39,163 nucleotides of DNA from Clostridia bacterium (GCA_017517035.1 JAFXAN010000154.1:1-39163); one strand, 5' to 3'. Numbered from the stretch's first letter, positions 23,023 to 33,390 are shown. Notes: generated by a model from the letters alone, not told the origin. A program made the numbers and translations.

Positions 23023-26000
23023 TCATTTGCCGAGAGTTACATCCCATTTTGCAAGGAACTGTGCAAGAAGCACCGCATCCTTTGTGTCAACTACGCCGTC
23101 GGCGTTGCAATCTGCAGCGGAAGAATCAACTTCAACCTCCCATTTAGCAAGATACTGCGCAAGAAGCACTGCATCCTTCGTATCAACAGCACCGTCAAAG
23201 TTTGTATCGCCATAAACAACGCTTTGACCTTTGGCAAGCTCAACAAAGGCATAATTATCCAGCATAAACAGTTCTTCTTCGCTTGGGATAAACTCAACAT
23301 AGACACTCTTTACCGACTTATCCGAAAGCTTGATGAGGACTGCCTTTTCGCCCTCCGCTTCCAGCTTCATTCCTTCGCTGTAAAGTATCTCGCCGTTCTT
23401 GTCACCCGAGCGCACATTCATTATACCGCTTCCAACAAGATTACCGATATTTTTCACGGTTGCGCTGAGATAAACATCATCAGAGACAGCCATGCTATCG
23501 GTATTTACGGAAAATTCGGGGCAGAACAAAATCACATGGTTATATGATATATTGGCATTTTCGTCGATGACCATAACGACCGGATCTTTTTTGTCCGCAA
23601 GTGAGAAATTATATTTAAATGTTCTGATCTCACCCGGCAAAATCTGAACATCATAATCTACCCCATCATCGTTGACTTTAAGTTCAAATTCGCCCGAGCT
23701 TGCAGTTCCGATGTTTTCAACTTGAATTTCAAGTGTTATATCACCTTCGCCATAAACCTGCTCGATATCATAATCAACATCCCTCAAAACAAGATGTGCA
23801 CCGACTTCATGATGATCAGAAACAAGGCTTGATTCAACCTCAAGTCCGCTTGCTGTGAAGCTGACATCGGCAAACGAAGCGATGGTATAAAAATAGCCGG
23901 GGAAAGAGAACGCAGTGAAGCCATCAACATATTTTCCGTCCTCATGCATAAGAGGTACGGGATCGGTCCATGCACCGTCCTTATTTATGATGCCGTAAAG
24001 ATCACAGCAGCCTTCCTCGCCATCAGAGCTATAGCTACGATAAACGATCATAAGCTCTCCGTCGATGTCCATCACAATAAAGTCGGAAGCACCGCCGTTG
24101 CTGATTTTGTCCGTTACAAGTACCGCCGTGGAATTGCTCTCATCGAGAGTATATATCTTTCCGTCGCTATACCAATAAAGCGAGTCATTATATATCTCAA
24201 GGTTTGCGCAAAGTCCGCTGTCAAGCTCTGTTGCATTTCCTTTTTTATCGTACAAAACGACCTTTTTATCATTTTCGGTTGTGAAATCGCTGTCCAAATC
24301 ATGAATTGCCGCAATGCAGAGCGCATCACCGAGAGCAAACGCCTTGAGATCGCTTACCGCAGCGCAATTTTCAGCAACTTTGGCAGATTTACTCCACTCT
24401 CCGCTGATATATCTGTTAAGGTAAATGGTATTATTCTCTGTCATTCCGAGGAAATGATTATCCGAGTTTTCAACATAAGCGGCAGTAAGATATCCGTCGG
24501 CTGTGGTAAGCGAAATGTTTTTCTCGAAATAATTGTTGCTTGTGAGACGGACAGGAGTGCCGAATTTTGAGGTGCTTGAGTTATATTTTGCAACATATAC
24601 CTCTGCTTTTGATGCAATTTCCGCAAAATCTTCAATATCCGCAACATAAGATTTTGCTTCGGTGAAAATCACCCATATATCCTTTCCGTCGGTATAAAAA
24701 TCGAACTCAAAATCAGAGTTGCTGTTGATATTCACATTTACTGACTGCTTCCAGCCCGCAGACTGAAGAAGTGAGAAATTGAGTTTTGAGATACCCGAAG
24801 AATTTTCCGTGATATATCCAAGCAGCTTAGCACCGGACGAATTCACGCTTTTTGGCTTAATTCCCTGGTGAAGTCCGGTTTGGAGTACACCGTCATAGGT
24901 CTGTGTCCAGAGAGAAGCTTTCTTTGCCTCGGCTGCAGAATAATTCTCTGCGCTGTAGATCATGCTGTAATCATCCATCATCAAATTTTGAGCTTCGCCC
25001 TTTTCATAGATCACAAATTCACCGTCTGCGATCTTGAATTTCGTTTCTCCGAAGCCAACAGCCTTACAGTAAACTCCAAGCTCACCTCTGCCAACAATAG
25101 AATCAACAAGGAATTTCGGCAGAATGTTCATCTTGAAGGTTGCACCGACCTTTCCGTAAATACCCACCGAGGCTATCGCCATTCCGACACCGCCCTTTGC
25201 GGTGATATCAACGGGAACGCTCAGATCAAGTGCGGGATAGATCAGCTTGCTGTTCTCGATATCATATCCGATAGCTGTTATTTCAAGCTCACCCGATGCG
25301 TTAAATTCTATCTCGATTCTGATAGGCACCACCCAGCCAACAATCGTCTTTCCCACATCGTTCTTATATTTAACACAAAGCTCAACTTGTACCTTTGAAT
25401 CCTTGATTCCGTTGTTTCCGACCTCAAAGATCGCATAACCTCCAACCTCAAATGAAACGGTTGAGGAATGGACAGTTTTGTTATGCTCATCCATCCATTT
25501 TCTGAGCCCCTTATTGAGCTTTGAAAGATCTACACCGTCTCCGATCTCCTGATTGAATCCGATCTTAAGCTCCTCATTATTGATCTCAAAATTCATTTTG
25601 ACCTTATCTGTAAGCTCAAAATCAAGCTCCATTCCGCCAAAAATGTTGACGATTTCCGGCACCTTGATCTTTTCGGAAATTGCAGGGAACGAGGGAGATG
25701 TAAGTCCAAAGGAAACGACATCTATGTTGAGACGGCAAGTGACGACCTCTCCCTCATCGGTGATAAGAGCTGCTTCAAGTGAAGCACCCTTTTTGAATCT
25801 GTCATTTTTAACGCTGAAGCTTCCGCTTGAGCTTTCCGAGAGCACGGAACCATCCTGAAGAAGCTGATATTTTACTATCTTATTCTGTGATGATCCTGCG
25901 ACCTTTATAGAAGCCACAAGATTTGCTTTAGTATTGATTTGTGCAGATCCCGAAGAGATGTTCTTTCCATTGCAGGAAACGGGAACGATCTTCGTTTCCT

Positions 26001-27216
26001 CAATTTTTGTCATGGCAACAACATCAAAGGATGCGCCCTTCCCCACCTTATAGTTATCTATCACAACCTCAATATAATCCGAATGTTTAAGGGAAAGCGT
26101 AACAGTTTTTTCTTCATCAACTCCAAAGCCGGCACAACCGCTGAAGTCGGTGATTTCACTATCTCCGCCAAGGCTGACACTCACGCCGGAGATCGGTTCT
26201 TTTGTTTCGAAATCTACAGCCTTAACTGTAAGTCCTCCATTGTCATCATCTTCTTTTTCGGCTGAATCATCGGCAAATATGATACCATCAGCCTTGATAT
26301 TACCGATCGTCCAATGAAGCTTATCATATCCATCGGATTTCAGCGTTATAACAAGCTGTTCAACCCCGATAAGATTGAGCTTTACGGGAAGGATTATATC
26401 ATTCCATTTCAGCTCTTTTTCCGAATATCCTGCAACGGTAGCACCATCGGCTTCAATTGTAAGATAAGCAGAACGAAGATATGACTCACCTTTTCCGTTG
26501 AAGAATTTCGCTATGTCAAAGGAAAAAGAACGGCACTCACCCGCAAAATTAAAAGCTACCTTTGCATAAGGTCCGTCAGAATAGCCGTTATATCCCATTG
26601 TAAGCTTATAACCGTTTTCATAGTCATATCCGCCCATTGAGAAAGGCTCTTCAAGGAGCTTTGCATTCTGCAAAAGATATCTCTTTGAGTCAAAGCCTTT
26701 TTGAGAAATGCGCACCTCATCGTCCTTTTCAGCACTGCGTGTGAAATTCACATTTCCGATAGCATAATGAGTTTTGTCATATGCAGAGCTGTCAAAAACG
26801 ATACAAAGCTGATGTACGCCCGAAACAGAGAAAGTGAATTTTCTTGCAATATTTTCATATTTAAGCTCAACAGCATCCGCAAGAACTGCACCGTCTGCCG
26901 TAACCGTCATCTTTGCATTTCGCTGATCACCCTTATAAAAGCCGGCAGAAAAGGAAACGGAGCTATATTCCCCTTTGAGATTGTATGTTACCTGACCGTA
27001 TCTACCGTTATCTAGTCCATTATACCCCATCATAAAATCTATAGCATCTGAATAGCTTGTGCCGCCCATTGAAATATCATCCGAGCATAAGGAAGCATTT
27101 GAGCGTGCAAAGGGCAAAAGCGTCTCTGCACCTACCGTCAAAGCAAGTGTAAATGCCAGAGCCGTCAAAAGCAATATAAGCAGAAGAATTTTACGGTAAA
27201 TTTGTTGTTTTTTCAT
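23023..27216 (-). CDS. Very large secreted dockerin protein with NPCBM-like and CARDB-like domains
   Basis: A 1,397-residue exported protein. A signal peptide ends near residue 30 (ALTVGAET). Two related beta-rich domains (about 33-163 and 175-315, each with MGYNG and a final IGN) look like NPCBM-type carbohydrate-binding modules. Next come a carboxypeptidase-like fold (about 328-405), long beta regions without an assignable family, two CARDB-like repeats (about 1165-1325), and a type I dockerin (1335-1397). The dockerin has two Ca-binding repeats (DTNFDGAVDTKD and DCNADGVVDTKD). No catalytic domain was recognised. It could be a cellulosome-like scaffold partner or adhesin. Single-gene unit. 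Confidence 0.85.
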   Translation of the reverse strand: MKKQQIYRKILLLILLLTALAFTLALTVGAETLLPFARSNASLCSDDISMGGTSYSDAIDFMMGYNGLDNGRYGQVTYNLKGEYSSVSFSAGFYKGDQRNAKMTVTADGAVLADAVELKYENIARKFTFSVSGVHQLCIVFDSSAYDKTHYAIGNVNFTRSAEKDDEVRISQKGFDSKRYLLQNAKLLEEPFSMGGYDYENGYKLTMGYNGYSDGPYAKVAFNFAGECRSFSFDIAKFFNGKGESYLRSAYLTIEADGATVAGYSEKELKWNDIILPVKLNLIGVEQLVITLKSDGYDKLHWTIGNIKADGIIFADDSAEKEDDDNGGLTVKAVDFETKEPISGVSVSLGGDSEITDFSGCAGFGVDEEKTVTLSLKHSDYIEVVIDNYKVGKGASFDVVAMTKIEETKIVPVSCNGKNISSGSAQINTKANLVASIKVAGSSQNKIVKYQLLQDGSVLSESSSGSFSVKNDRFKKGASLEAALITDEGEVVTCRLNIDVVSFGLTSPSFPAISEKIKVPEIVNIFGGMELDFELTDKVKMNFEINNEELKIGFNQEIGDGVDLSKLNKGLRKWMDEHNKTVHSSTVSFEVGGYAIFEVGNNGIKDSKVQVELCVKYKNDVGKTIVGWVVPIRIEIEFNASGELEITAIGYDIENSKLIYPALDLSVPVDITAKGGVGMAIASVGIYGKVGATFKMNILPKFLVDSIVGRGELGVYCKAVGFGETKFKIADGEFVIYEKGEAQNLMMDDYSMIYSAENYSAAEAKKASLWTQTYDGVLQTGLHQGIKPKSVNSSGAKLLGYITENSSGISKLNFSLLQSAGWKQSVNVNINSNSDFEFDFYTDGKDIWVIFTEAKSYVADIEDFAEIASKAEVYVAKYNSSTSKFGTPVRLTSNNYFEKNISLTTADGYLTAAYVENSDNHFLGMTENNTIYLNRYISGEWSKSAKVAENCAAVSDLKAFALGDALCIAAIHDLDSDFTTENDKKVVLYDKKGNATELDSGLCANLEIYNDSLYWYSDGKIYTLDESNSTAVLVTDKISNGGASDFIVMDIDGELMIVYRSYSSDGEEGCCDLYGIINKDGAWTDPVPLMHEDGKYVDGFTAFSFPGYFYTIASFADVSFTASGLEVESSLVSDHHEVGAHLVLRDVDYDIEQVYGEGDITLEIQVENIGTASSGEFELKVNDDGVDYDVQILPGEIRTFKYNFSLADKKDPVVMVIDENANISYNHVILFCPEFSVNTDSMAVSDDVYLSATVKNIGNLVGSGIMNVRSGDKNGEILYSEGMKLEAEGEKAVLIKLSDKSVKSVYVEFIPSEEELFMLDNYAFVELAKGQSVVYGDTNFDGAVDTKDAVLLAQYLAKWEVEVDSSAADCNADGVVDTKDAVLLAQFLAKWDVTLGK

Positions 27217-27265
27217 CTCTATCCACCCTGATGTTTAATTTATGCGCAGATCACACACGAGCGAT

Positions 27266-27294
27266 ATTATATCACATTTTCCATTTAATGTCAA
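27266..27294 (-). promoter_or_regulatory. Promoter of the dockerin protein gene
   Basis: Minus-strand TTGACA (27289-27294), 17 nt, TATAAT (27266-27271): consensus. Confidence 0.92.
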
Positions 27295-27353
27295 TGATTT
27301 TCAGTTTGAAAACAGTTACGGCACCACATTTTTTCTTTAATTGCCGATTTGTA

Positions 27354-27382
27354 TTTACAAAATTAAAAATATATGGTATAAT
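27354..27382 (+). promoter_or_regulatory. Promoter of the DUF951-yfhO-ruvAB operon
   Basis: TTTACA (27354-27359), 17 nt, TATAAT (27377-27382). Its -35 lies 60 bp from the divergent dockerin gene promoter. Confidence 0.88.
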
Positions 27383-27412
27383 AATAATATATTGCCAATT
27401 TCGGAGGATGAA

Positions 27413-27625
27413 ATGAAGCCGAATATAATGAAATTTGCTGTTGGCGATACGGTTGAGATGAAGAAAAATCACCCATGCGGAGGTAAGCTTTTTAAGATTC
27501 TGCGTGTGGGAAGCGACATTCGTATCGTTTGCGAGGGCTGCGGAAGAGACATGGTCATCGACCGCTTGAAGCTCGAAAAATCTGTAAAGAAGCTCATTAA
27601 AGGAGAAGATGATAACAATGGATAA
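27413..27625 (+). CDS. DUF951 family small protein
   Basis: A 70-residue protein beginning MKPNIMKFAVGDTVEMKKNHPCGG. It has a Cys-containing CGG turn and CEGCGRD; together these make a putative zinc site as in the DUF951 family. ATG 27413 follows CGGAGG. Another ATG at 27408 runs into a stop. It overlaps the yfhO start, suggesting coupling. Function not known; family members are often near translation or chromosome genes. Confidence 0.85.
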   Translation: MKPNIMKFAVGDTVEMKKNHPCGGKLFKILRVGSDIRIVCEGCGRDMVIDRLKLEKSVKKLIKGEDDNNG

Positions 27626-30569
27626 CGAAATCAAAAAGCTCGAAGAGGTAAGCGAGGAAATAGAGATTTCCTGCGAGGCGGTTCCCGAAGCTGCCCCTTC
27701 CGAAAATGAGGCTGAAGAAAAGAAAAAAGTATCCGTTTTTTCTAAGATATTCAGAAGCCCGAATCTTTATCTTTCGCTTTGCTTTATTTTGCCTGCCGTC
27801 ATTATGTATCTCATCTATCTTTCAAGAGAGATACATCCTTTCGGTGACGGCTCGGTGCTTGTTCTTGACCTTAACGGTCAGTATGTTTATTTTTTTGAGG
27901 CACTTCGCAATTTTGTACATGGTGATGCCAGCCTGCTCTATTCCTTTTCCCGTGCGCTTGGCGGAGAATTTATGGGCATTTACGCATATTATATCGCAAG
28001 CCCTCTTTCATATCTTGTTTGTCTTTTTCCAAAGGAAAGAATGCTTGAAGCACTTCTTGTTCTTTTCCTTCTTAAAACAGGCGGATGCGGTCTGACATTC
28101 GGTTATTATCTGCACAAAACCAGTGAAAAGATGAACAGAGTTTCGGTGATATGCTTCTCAATGCTTTATGCTCTTTCCGCTTACTGCGTCGTTCAGCAGC
28201 ATAATACCATGTGGATCGACTGCGTTATGTGGCTTCCTCTCGTTGCACTCGGCATTGAAGAGCTGATAAAGAACAAGAAATATAAGATGTTTACCATCTT
28301 TCTTGCTCTTTCCGTTTTCAGTAATTTCTATATCGGATATATGGTCTGCATCTTTGTTGCCGTATACTTCTTCTACTACTATTTTGCCGCAAAGGACAAC
28401 AATCCCATAAAGGAAAAATGTCATTTTATCGCTTCGCTTTCAAGAACTGTCCTCTATTCTGCTTTAGCGTGCGGAATGGCGATGATCATCATTCTCACCG
28501 CTTATTATTCACTGCAGTTCGGCAAGAGTGATTTCTCAAATCCAAGCTTTGTTCCTTCTGTCAAGCTTGATTTTCTCGACCTTCTTACCAAATTTTTCCC
28601 AGGCTCATACGATACCGTTCGTCCCGAGGGCTGGCCTTTCCTTTATTGCGGCGTTATCACACTTTTCCTCGTTCCCGTTTTCTTTGTTTCAAAGAAATTT
28701 TCAGCAAAGGAAAAGATTCTTGCCGGATGCCTCATTCTCTTCTTTGTCCTCAGCTTCTGCATGAGCACAACCGATCTTGTCTGGCACGGCTTCCAGCGTC
28801 CCAACTGGCTAAACTACAGATACAGTTTCATGCTTTGCTTCTTCCTTTTGGTGCTTGCTCACAAAGGCTTTTCCGCAATTGAGAGCGTCACATCAAAATT
28901 CTTTGTTGGCATTGCAGCAGCCCTTTCGTTCTTCCTCATACTTGTTCAGAAAATGGAATATGAGAACATGAGTGATTTTGAAGGTATCTGGCTTTCTCTC
29001 TTCTTTGTTGGGCTCACGCTTGTGCTTCTTTGCCTGCTGAAAAAAGAATCTCTGAAAGAAAATGTTACGCTCATTCTCGTGATCTTCATCTGCCTTGAGA
29101 CCTTCTGCAACGGTCTTTCAAACTGCCTCGATCTTCACGATGATGTTTACTATTCAAAATACAGCTCGTATAACAATTTTGTCTCCGGACTTCGTCCGAT
29201 AGTTGAGGAGATCAAAGAAAATGACACCTCATTTTACCGCTTTGAAAAGACAAAGCACAGAAAAACCAATGACAATATGGCTCTTGGTATAAGAGGTCTT
29301 TCAAATTCAACCTCAACTCTCAACAAAGAGACTATCAGATTCCTCAACAAAATGGGATATGCTTCAAAATCCCATTGGTCGAAATATCTCGGTGGAAATC
29401 CCGTAAACGACTCGCTTCTCGGCATAAAATATATCATCTCCCAGGATGGCTGGGACAGATATTATGAAGAGGCTTATAAGCTCGAGGATGACAGCTATAC
29501 GGCTTATCTCAATCCCTATGCCCTCTCTCTGGCTTACGGAGTTGATTCGGGAACCCTTTCCTATGATATGGAAAAGGCTAAAACCCCGCCTCTTCAGCTC
29601 AATTCCCTTGTCAGCGCAATGATAGGCGAGGAGGTTACGCTTTTCGTTCCCGTTGAATACAGCGATTATAATCTCTACAATCTGGAAGAGACATATATTT
29701 CGGGACATTACAAATATTCACCTCAAAACACTGCTACAGATGCAATCCTCAACTATTATTTTGATGTTCCGAGATCCGATGTTGAATACTATTTCTATCT
29801 CCCCAGCGACTATCCGCGCGAGGTCAAGCTGAAGGTTGACGGAATCCCCATGGATACCTTCTACGGAAACGAGACTTCAAGAATAGTAACTGTGGGCACA
29901 AGCTTCACAGAGGGCGATTCCATGAGGATCGGTCTTACAGTTGCGCAGAACGAAATCTATGTAAAAACCGATGTTCCGATGCTTTACTATCTCGATATGG
30001 ATGCTTTCAGATATGCCATCGGGAAGCTTGCCGAAACACAGTACAATATCGAGAAATTCACCGAAAGTCATTTTATCGGCAGTATCAAGACCATAAAGGC
30101 TGATCAGACGATCCTTACCACCATTCCTTATGACGAGGGCTGGAATATATACCTTGATGGTGAAAAGATCGAATATACAAAGACACTCAATGCTCTTATC
30201 GCATTCAATATTGAAGGTGAGGGTGAACACACTCTCGAAATGCGCTATATGCCAAAGGCGTTTGTTCTCGGTGCGGCTTGCAGTATAGTATGCACGCTCA
30301 TATTCCTCATGCTCTGCCTTATTGACCTTGTAAAAAAGAAAAGCCTAAAGTCCGAAGAAAACACAGAAAATGTAACTCTTTCGGAAGATGCGGCAGAGGT
30401 GATTCCGGATTTTGAGATCACGGAAATATCTGATGTCCCCGAAGAAAAATCAGAAAAGGAAGAAAAGGAAGAGCCTTCGGAAGAAATAAAAGAAGAAAAA
30501 AACGAAAAACCTAAAGAAACACCGAAAGCACAACCAAAAAAGAAGAAAAATAAGAAGAAAAAGAAATAG
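27618..30569 (+). CDS. YfhO family membrane protein (GT-C-like)
   Basis: A 983-residue protein. An acidic cytoplasmic N-terminus is followed by about a dozen transmembrane helices (to roughly residue 520), with DLNGQYVYFFEALR in the first loop, as in GT-C-type YfhO proteins. A large extracytoplasmic region comes next, then a last helix near 890-915. YfhO is linked to lipoteichoic acid or lipid-carrier glycosylation in Bacillus; the same role here is inference. The C-terminal ~65 residues are a Glu/Lys-rich low-complexity tail ending in a polylysine run, not expected for the family. ATG 27609 is also possible but is only 3 nt from AGGAG. Confidence 0.85.
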   Translation: MDNEIKKLEEVSEEIEISCEAVPEAAPSENEAEEKKKVSVFSKIFRSPNLYLSLCFILPAVIMYLIYLSREIHPFGDGSVLVLDLNGQYVYFFEALRNFVHGDASLLYSFSRALGGEFMGIYAYYIASPLSYLVCLFPKERMLEALLVLFLLKTGGCGLTFGYYLHKTSEKMNRVSVICFSMLYALSAYCVVQQHNTMWIDCVMWLPLVALGIEELIKNKKYKMFTIFLALSVFSNFYIGYMVCIFVAVYFFYYYFAAKDNNPIKEKCHFIASLSRTVLYSALACGMAMIIILTAYYSLQFGKSDFSNPSFVPSVKLDFLDLLTKFFPGSYDTVRPEGWPFLYCGVITLFLVPVFFVSKKFSAKEKILAGCLILFFVLSFCMSTTDLVWHGFQRPNWLNYRYSFMLCFFLLVLAHKGFSAIESVTSKFFVGIAAALSFFLILVQKMEYENMSDFEGIWLSLFFVGLTLVLLCLLKKESLKENVTLILVIFICLETFCNGLSNCLDLHDDVYYSKYSSYNNFVSGLRPIVEEIKENDTSFYRFEKTKHRKTNDNMALGIRGLSNSTSTLNKETIRFLNKMGYASKSHWSKYLGGNPVNDSLLGIKYIISQDGWDRYYEEAYKLEDDSYTAYLNPYALSLAYGVDSGTLSYDMEKAKTPPLQLNSLVSAMIGEEVTLFVPVEYSDYNLYNLEETYISGHYKYSPQNTATDAILNYYFDVPRSDVEYYFYLPSDYPREVKLKVDGIPMDTFYGNETSRIVTVGTSFTEGDSMRIGLTVAQNEIYVKTDVPMLYYLDMDAFRYAIGKLAETQYNIEKFTESHFIGSIKTIKADQTILTTIPYDEGWNIYLDGEKIEYTKTLNALIAFNIEGEGEHTLEMRYMPKAFVLGAACSIVCTLIFLMLCLIDLVKKKSLKSEENTENVTLSEDAAEVIPDFEITEISDVPEEKSEKEEKEEPSEEIKEEKNEKPKETPKAQPKKKKNKKKKK

Positions 30570-30580
30570 AGGAAGAATAA

Positions 30581-31210
30581 ATGTACTACTATATAAACGG
30601 AAAACTGACAATTCTCGAAAGCAGTATTGCGGTTGTTGACGCAGGCGGTGTGGGCTACAAGCTGACCGTCAGCGGAACGACGCATGATTCGCTTCCTGCG
30701 CCAAAATTCAATGCGTCGGATGCCCCAACCGTCAGGCTCTATACCTATCTTGCGGTGCGCGAGGACGGAATGGAGCTTTTCGGCTTCTATTCCTCAGAGG
30801 AGCTTGCGGCATTTAAGCTGCTGATCTCGGTTTCGGGCGTTGGTCCAAAGGCTGCAATGGCAATTCTCACATTGCTCACACCCGAAAAATTTGCTCTTGC
30901 AGTCTGCTCCGAGGACACAAAAACGCTCTCAAAGGCAAGCGGTGTCGGAGCAAAGACAGCAGCAAGGATCGTTCTTGAGCTTAAGGACAAGCTCTCAAAG
31001 GAAAATGCAAGTGCAGTCTCCGGCAGCAGCTCAAGTCAGATGACATCCTTTGCAGAAGCACCGAAAAACCGTCTTTCCGAGGCACAGGATGCTCTCGTTG
31101 TTCTCGGATATTCCAGAAGCGAAGCTGTTTCGGTCCTCAAGACCATCGACACGAGCGGTCTTGAGCTTGAGGATATAATCAGACTTGCGCTGAAAAAACT
31201 TATGAAATAA
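30581..31210 (+). CDS. ruvA: Holliday junction branch migration protein RuvA
   Basis: A 209-residue RuvA. N-terminal OB-fold (MYYYINGKLTILE ... GVGYKL), helix-hairpin-helix motifs including LLISVSGVGPKAAMAIL and ASGVGAKTAARIVLELKDKL, and a C-terminal RuvB-binding domain after a Ser-rich linker. Tetramers hold the four-way junction. Twelve nt upstream of ruvB. Confidence 0.96.
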   Translation: MYYYINGKLTILESSIAVVDAGGVGYKLTVSGTTHDSLPAPKFNASDAPTVRLYTYLAVREDGMELFGFYSSEELAAFKLLISVSGVGPKAAMAILTLLTPEKFALAVCSEDTKTLSKASGVGAKTAARIVLELKDKLSKENASAVSGSSSSQMTSFAEAPKNRLSEAQDALVVLGYSRSEAVSVLKTIDTSGLELEDIIRLALKKLMK

Positions 31211-31222
31211 AAGGAGCTTCTT

Positions 31223-32305
31223 ATGTTCGATTCGGATAACGAGTTTGATTTTGAAAACCGACTTATGGCGACCTCTGCCTCTCCCGAGGACGGCGAAAAT
31301 TCACCCGATAGCGAAAACTCTCTGCGTCCAAAGGAACTCTGTGACTATATCGGTCAGGAAAAGGCAAAGGAAAATCTGAAAATATATATCGAAGCTGCAA
31401 AGGTGAGGGGAGATTCCCTTGACCATGTGCTTCTCTACGGTCCTCCCGGTCTTGGTAAAACAACTCTTTCGGGAATAATTGCCAACGAAATGGGCGTAAG
31501 TATGCGTGTTACAAGCGGTCCTGCCATCGAAAAGCAGGGCGATCTTGCCGCACTTCTCACAAACCTCAATGAGGGTGATGTTCTTTTCATAGACGAAATA
31601 CACCGTCTTTCAAGAAATGTCGAGGAAATACTTTATCCCGCAATGGAGGACTTTGCTCTTGATATTATAATCGGTAAAGGGCCTGCCGCAAGAAGCATTC
31701 GTATTGATCTGCCAAAATTTACCCTTATCGGTGCCACAACAAGAGCAGGTCAACTTTCAACCCCGCTCCGTGACAGATTCGGAGTTGTGCTCAAGCTTGA
31801 GCTTTATACCCCCGATGAGCTTGCTCTCATCGTCAAGAGAAGCGCATCTATCCTCGAGATGGAGATCACAGATGACGGCGCATATGAGATTGCTTCAAGA
31901 TCAAGAGGAACGCCTCGTATTGCAAATAGACTTCTGAAGCGTGTGAGAGATTTTGCCCAGGTCAAGGGCAGCGGAAAGATAGATTCAAAAATAGCAAATT
32001 ATGCCCTCGGCAAGCTTGAGATAGATGAGCTTGGACTTGACAACACCGACAGGAAGATGCTTGAGACTATAATAAAATTCTACGATGGCGGCCCTGTTGG
32101 ACTTGAAACTCTTGCGGCAACCGTCGGAGAGGAAGCAATAACTCTTGAGGATGTTTATGAGCCTTATCTTATGCAGATCGGATATTTGAGCCGAACCCCA
32201 CGAGGCAGAGTTGTGACCAGAATGGCTTATGAGCATCTTGGGATTCCCTTTCCCATCTCAAAACAGCCCAACGCCCCTTCAGACCAGACTACCTTTAATT
32301 TTTAA
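31223..32305 (+). CDS. ruvB: Holliday junction DNA helicase RuvB
   Basis: A 360-residue AAA+ motor. Walker A GPPGLGKT (73-80), Walker B FIDEIHR (122-128), sensor [21 protein letters not shown], and a winged-helix C-terminus with [11 protein letters not shown]. Drives branch migration with RuvA. The first ~30 residues are acidic. ATG follows AAAAGGAG. Confidence 0.97.
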   Translation: MFDSDNEFDFENRLMATSASPEDGENSPDSENSLRPKELCDYIGQEKAKENLKIYIEAAKVRGDSLDHVLLYGPPGLGKTTLSGIIANEMGVSMRVTSGPAIEKQGDLAALLTNLNEGDVLFIDEIHRLSRNVEEILYPAMEDFALDIIIGKGPAARSIRIDLPKFTLIGATTRAGQLSTPLRDRFGVVLKLELYTPDELALIVKRSASILEMEITDDGAYEIASRSRGTPRIANRLLKRVRDFAQVKGSGKIDSKIANYALGKLEIDELGLDNTDRKMLETIIKFYDGGPVGLETLAATVGEEAITLEDVYEPYLMQIGYLSRTPRGRVVTRMAYEHLGIPFPISKQPNAPSDQTTFNF

Positions 32306-32317
32306 CGGAGAATTTAT

Positions 32318-33283
32318 ATGAAGAAGCTTAATATAGTTATACTCGATGCCGCTTCGATCGGTGATGATCTGGACTACTCGATCTTCGATAAATTCGGAAA
32401 TGTTACTATCTATGATAACACCACAGAGGAGCAATTTGAGGGAAGAGCGGCTGATGCCCATATAATTTTGCAGAACAAATATAAGCTCATGGAAAAGAGC
32501 CTCGTTAAAGCAAAAAATTTAAGACTTGTTTGCGAGGCGGCAACGGGATTTGACAATATTGACACAAAATATTGCCGTGAGCATGGAATCGCTGTTGCAA
32601 ACGTGCCGGGATATTCAACAGAATGCGTCGCTCAGCTTACTGTTGCCATGGTGCTTCAGCTAATAATGCATCTGCCCGAATATACCTCATATGTTAAGAG
32701 CGGCGCATATACCAAGTCCGGTATTGCAAACCGTCTCACTCCGCAGTTCCATGAGCTTTACGGAAAGACATGGGGCATTGTGGGACTCGGAAACATAGGC
32801 AGAAAGGTTGCAAAAATTGCCGACGCATTCGGATGTCATGTAATTGCCTGCAAGAGAACACCGGCAGAGGACATCGAATGCTTGGATATAGATTCGCTTT
32901 GCGAGAGAGCCGATATTATTTCCGTACATACTCCGCTGAATGATGAAACACGGTGTCTTATCGGCGAAAAACAACTTTCACTTATGAAAAAGGATGCGAT
33001 TCTCATCAATGTTGCAAGAGGCGCAGTCCTTGATGAGGCGGCAGTTGCGAAGGCTGTTCTAAGTGGAAACATTGGCGGCTTCGGATGCGATGTTTATTCT
33101 GTTGAGCCTTTCCCCGTTTCCCATCCATATAACGAAATTCTGTCACTTCCGAATGTTTGCATGACACCCCATATTGCTTGGGGCGGATATGAAACAAGAA
33201 TGAGACTTCTCGGTGAAATGGCGGAAAATATTTCCGCATTTATCTCCGGACACACTAGAAACAGAGTTGAAATCAATAATTAA
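32318..33283 (+). CDS. D-isomer-specific 2-hydroxyacid dehydrogenase
   Basis: A 321-residue NAD(P)-dependent dehydrogenase. Rossmann motif GLGNIG (156-161). Catalytic residues Arg234 in NVARG, Glu263 in SVEPF and His285 in TPHIAWGG. Related to hydroxypyruvate/glycerate, phosphoglycerate and lactate-type enzymes. It is too short for SerA with its ACT domain, so the substrate is not assigned. Last gene of the ruvAB operon, 12 nt after ruvB and followed by a terminator. Confidence 0.9.
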   Translation: MKKLNIVILDAASIGDDLDYSIFDKFGNVTIYDNTTEEQFEGRAADAHIILQNKYKLMEKSLVKAKNLRLVCEAATGFDNIDTKYCREHGIAVANVPGYSTECVAQLTVAMVLQLIMHLPEYTSYVKSGAYTKSGIANRLTPQFHELYGKTWGIVGLGNIGRKVAKIADAFGCHVIACKRTPAEDIECLDIDSLCERADIISVHTPLNDETRCLIGEKQLSLMKKDAILINVARGAVLDEAAVAKAVLSGNIGGFGCDVYSVEPFPVSHPYNEILSLPNVCMTPHIAWGGYETRMRLLGEMAENISAFISGHTRNRVEINN

Positions 33284-33308
33284 GAGCTGATATTTACAGC
33301 TCTTTTTT
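33282..33308 (+). terminator. Terminator of the ruvAB operon
   Basis: Stem AAGAGCTG / CAGCTCTT with a 7-nt loop, then TTTT. The stem begins inside the dehydrogenase stop codon. Confidence 0.85.
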
Positions 33309-33317
33309 GCTTTTTTG

Positions 33318-33346
33318 TTGACAAATCAACAAGATCGTGATATAAT
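33318..33346 (+). promoter_or_regulatory. Promoter of the GT8 gene cluster
   Basis: TTGACA (33318-33323), 17 nt, TATAAT (33341-33346): consensus. Confidence 0.93.
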
Positions 33347-33361
33347 TATCATCGTTGTCAT

Positions 33362-33390
33362 GCAAGCCCGGCTCCTTCGATTGCTTGCAG
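33362..33390 (+). promoter_or_regulatory. Leader hairpin upstream of the GT8 gene
   Basis: The 5' leader can fold as TGCAAGC / GCTTGCA around a 15-nt C-rich loop. No U-tract follows directly. It may be a stability element or just chance. Confidence 0.35.

Noticed and set aside
27272-27634. 120-residue minus-strand ORF over the DUF951 gene
   Set aside because: It covers two opposing promoters and the DUF951 frame; no family features.
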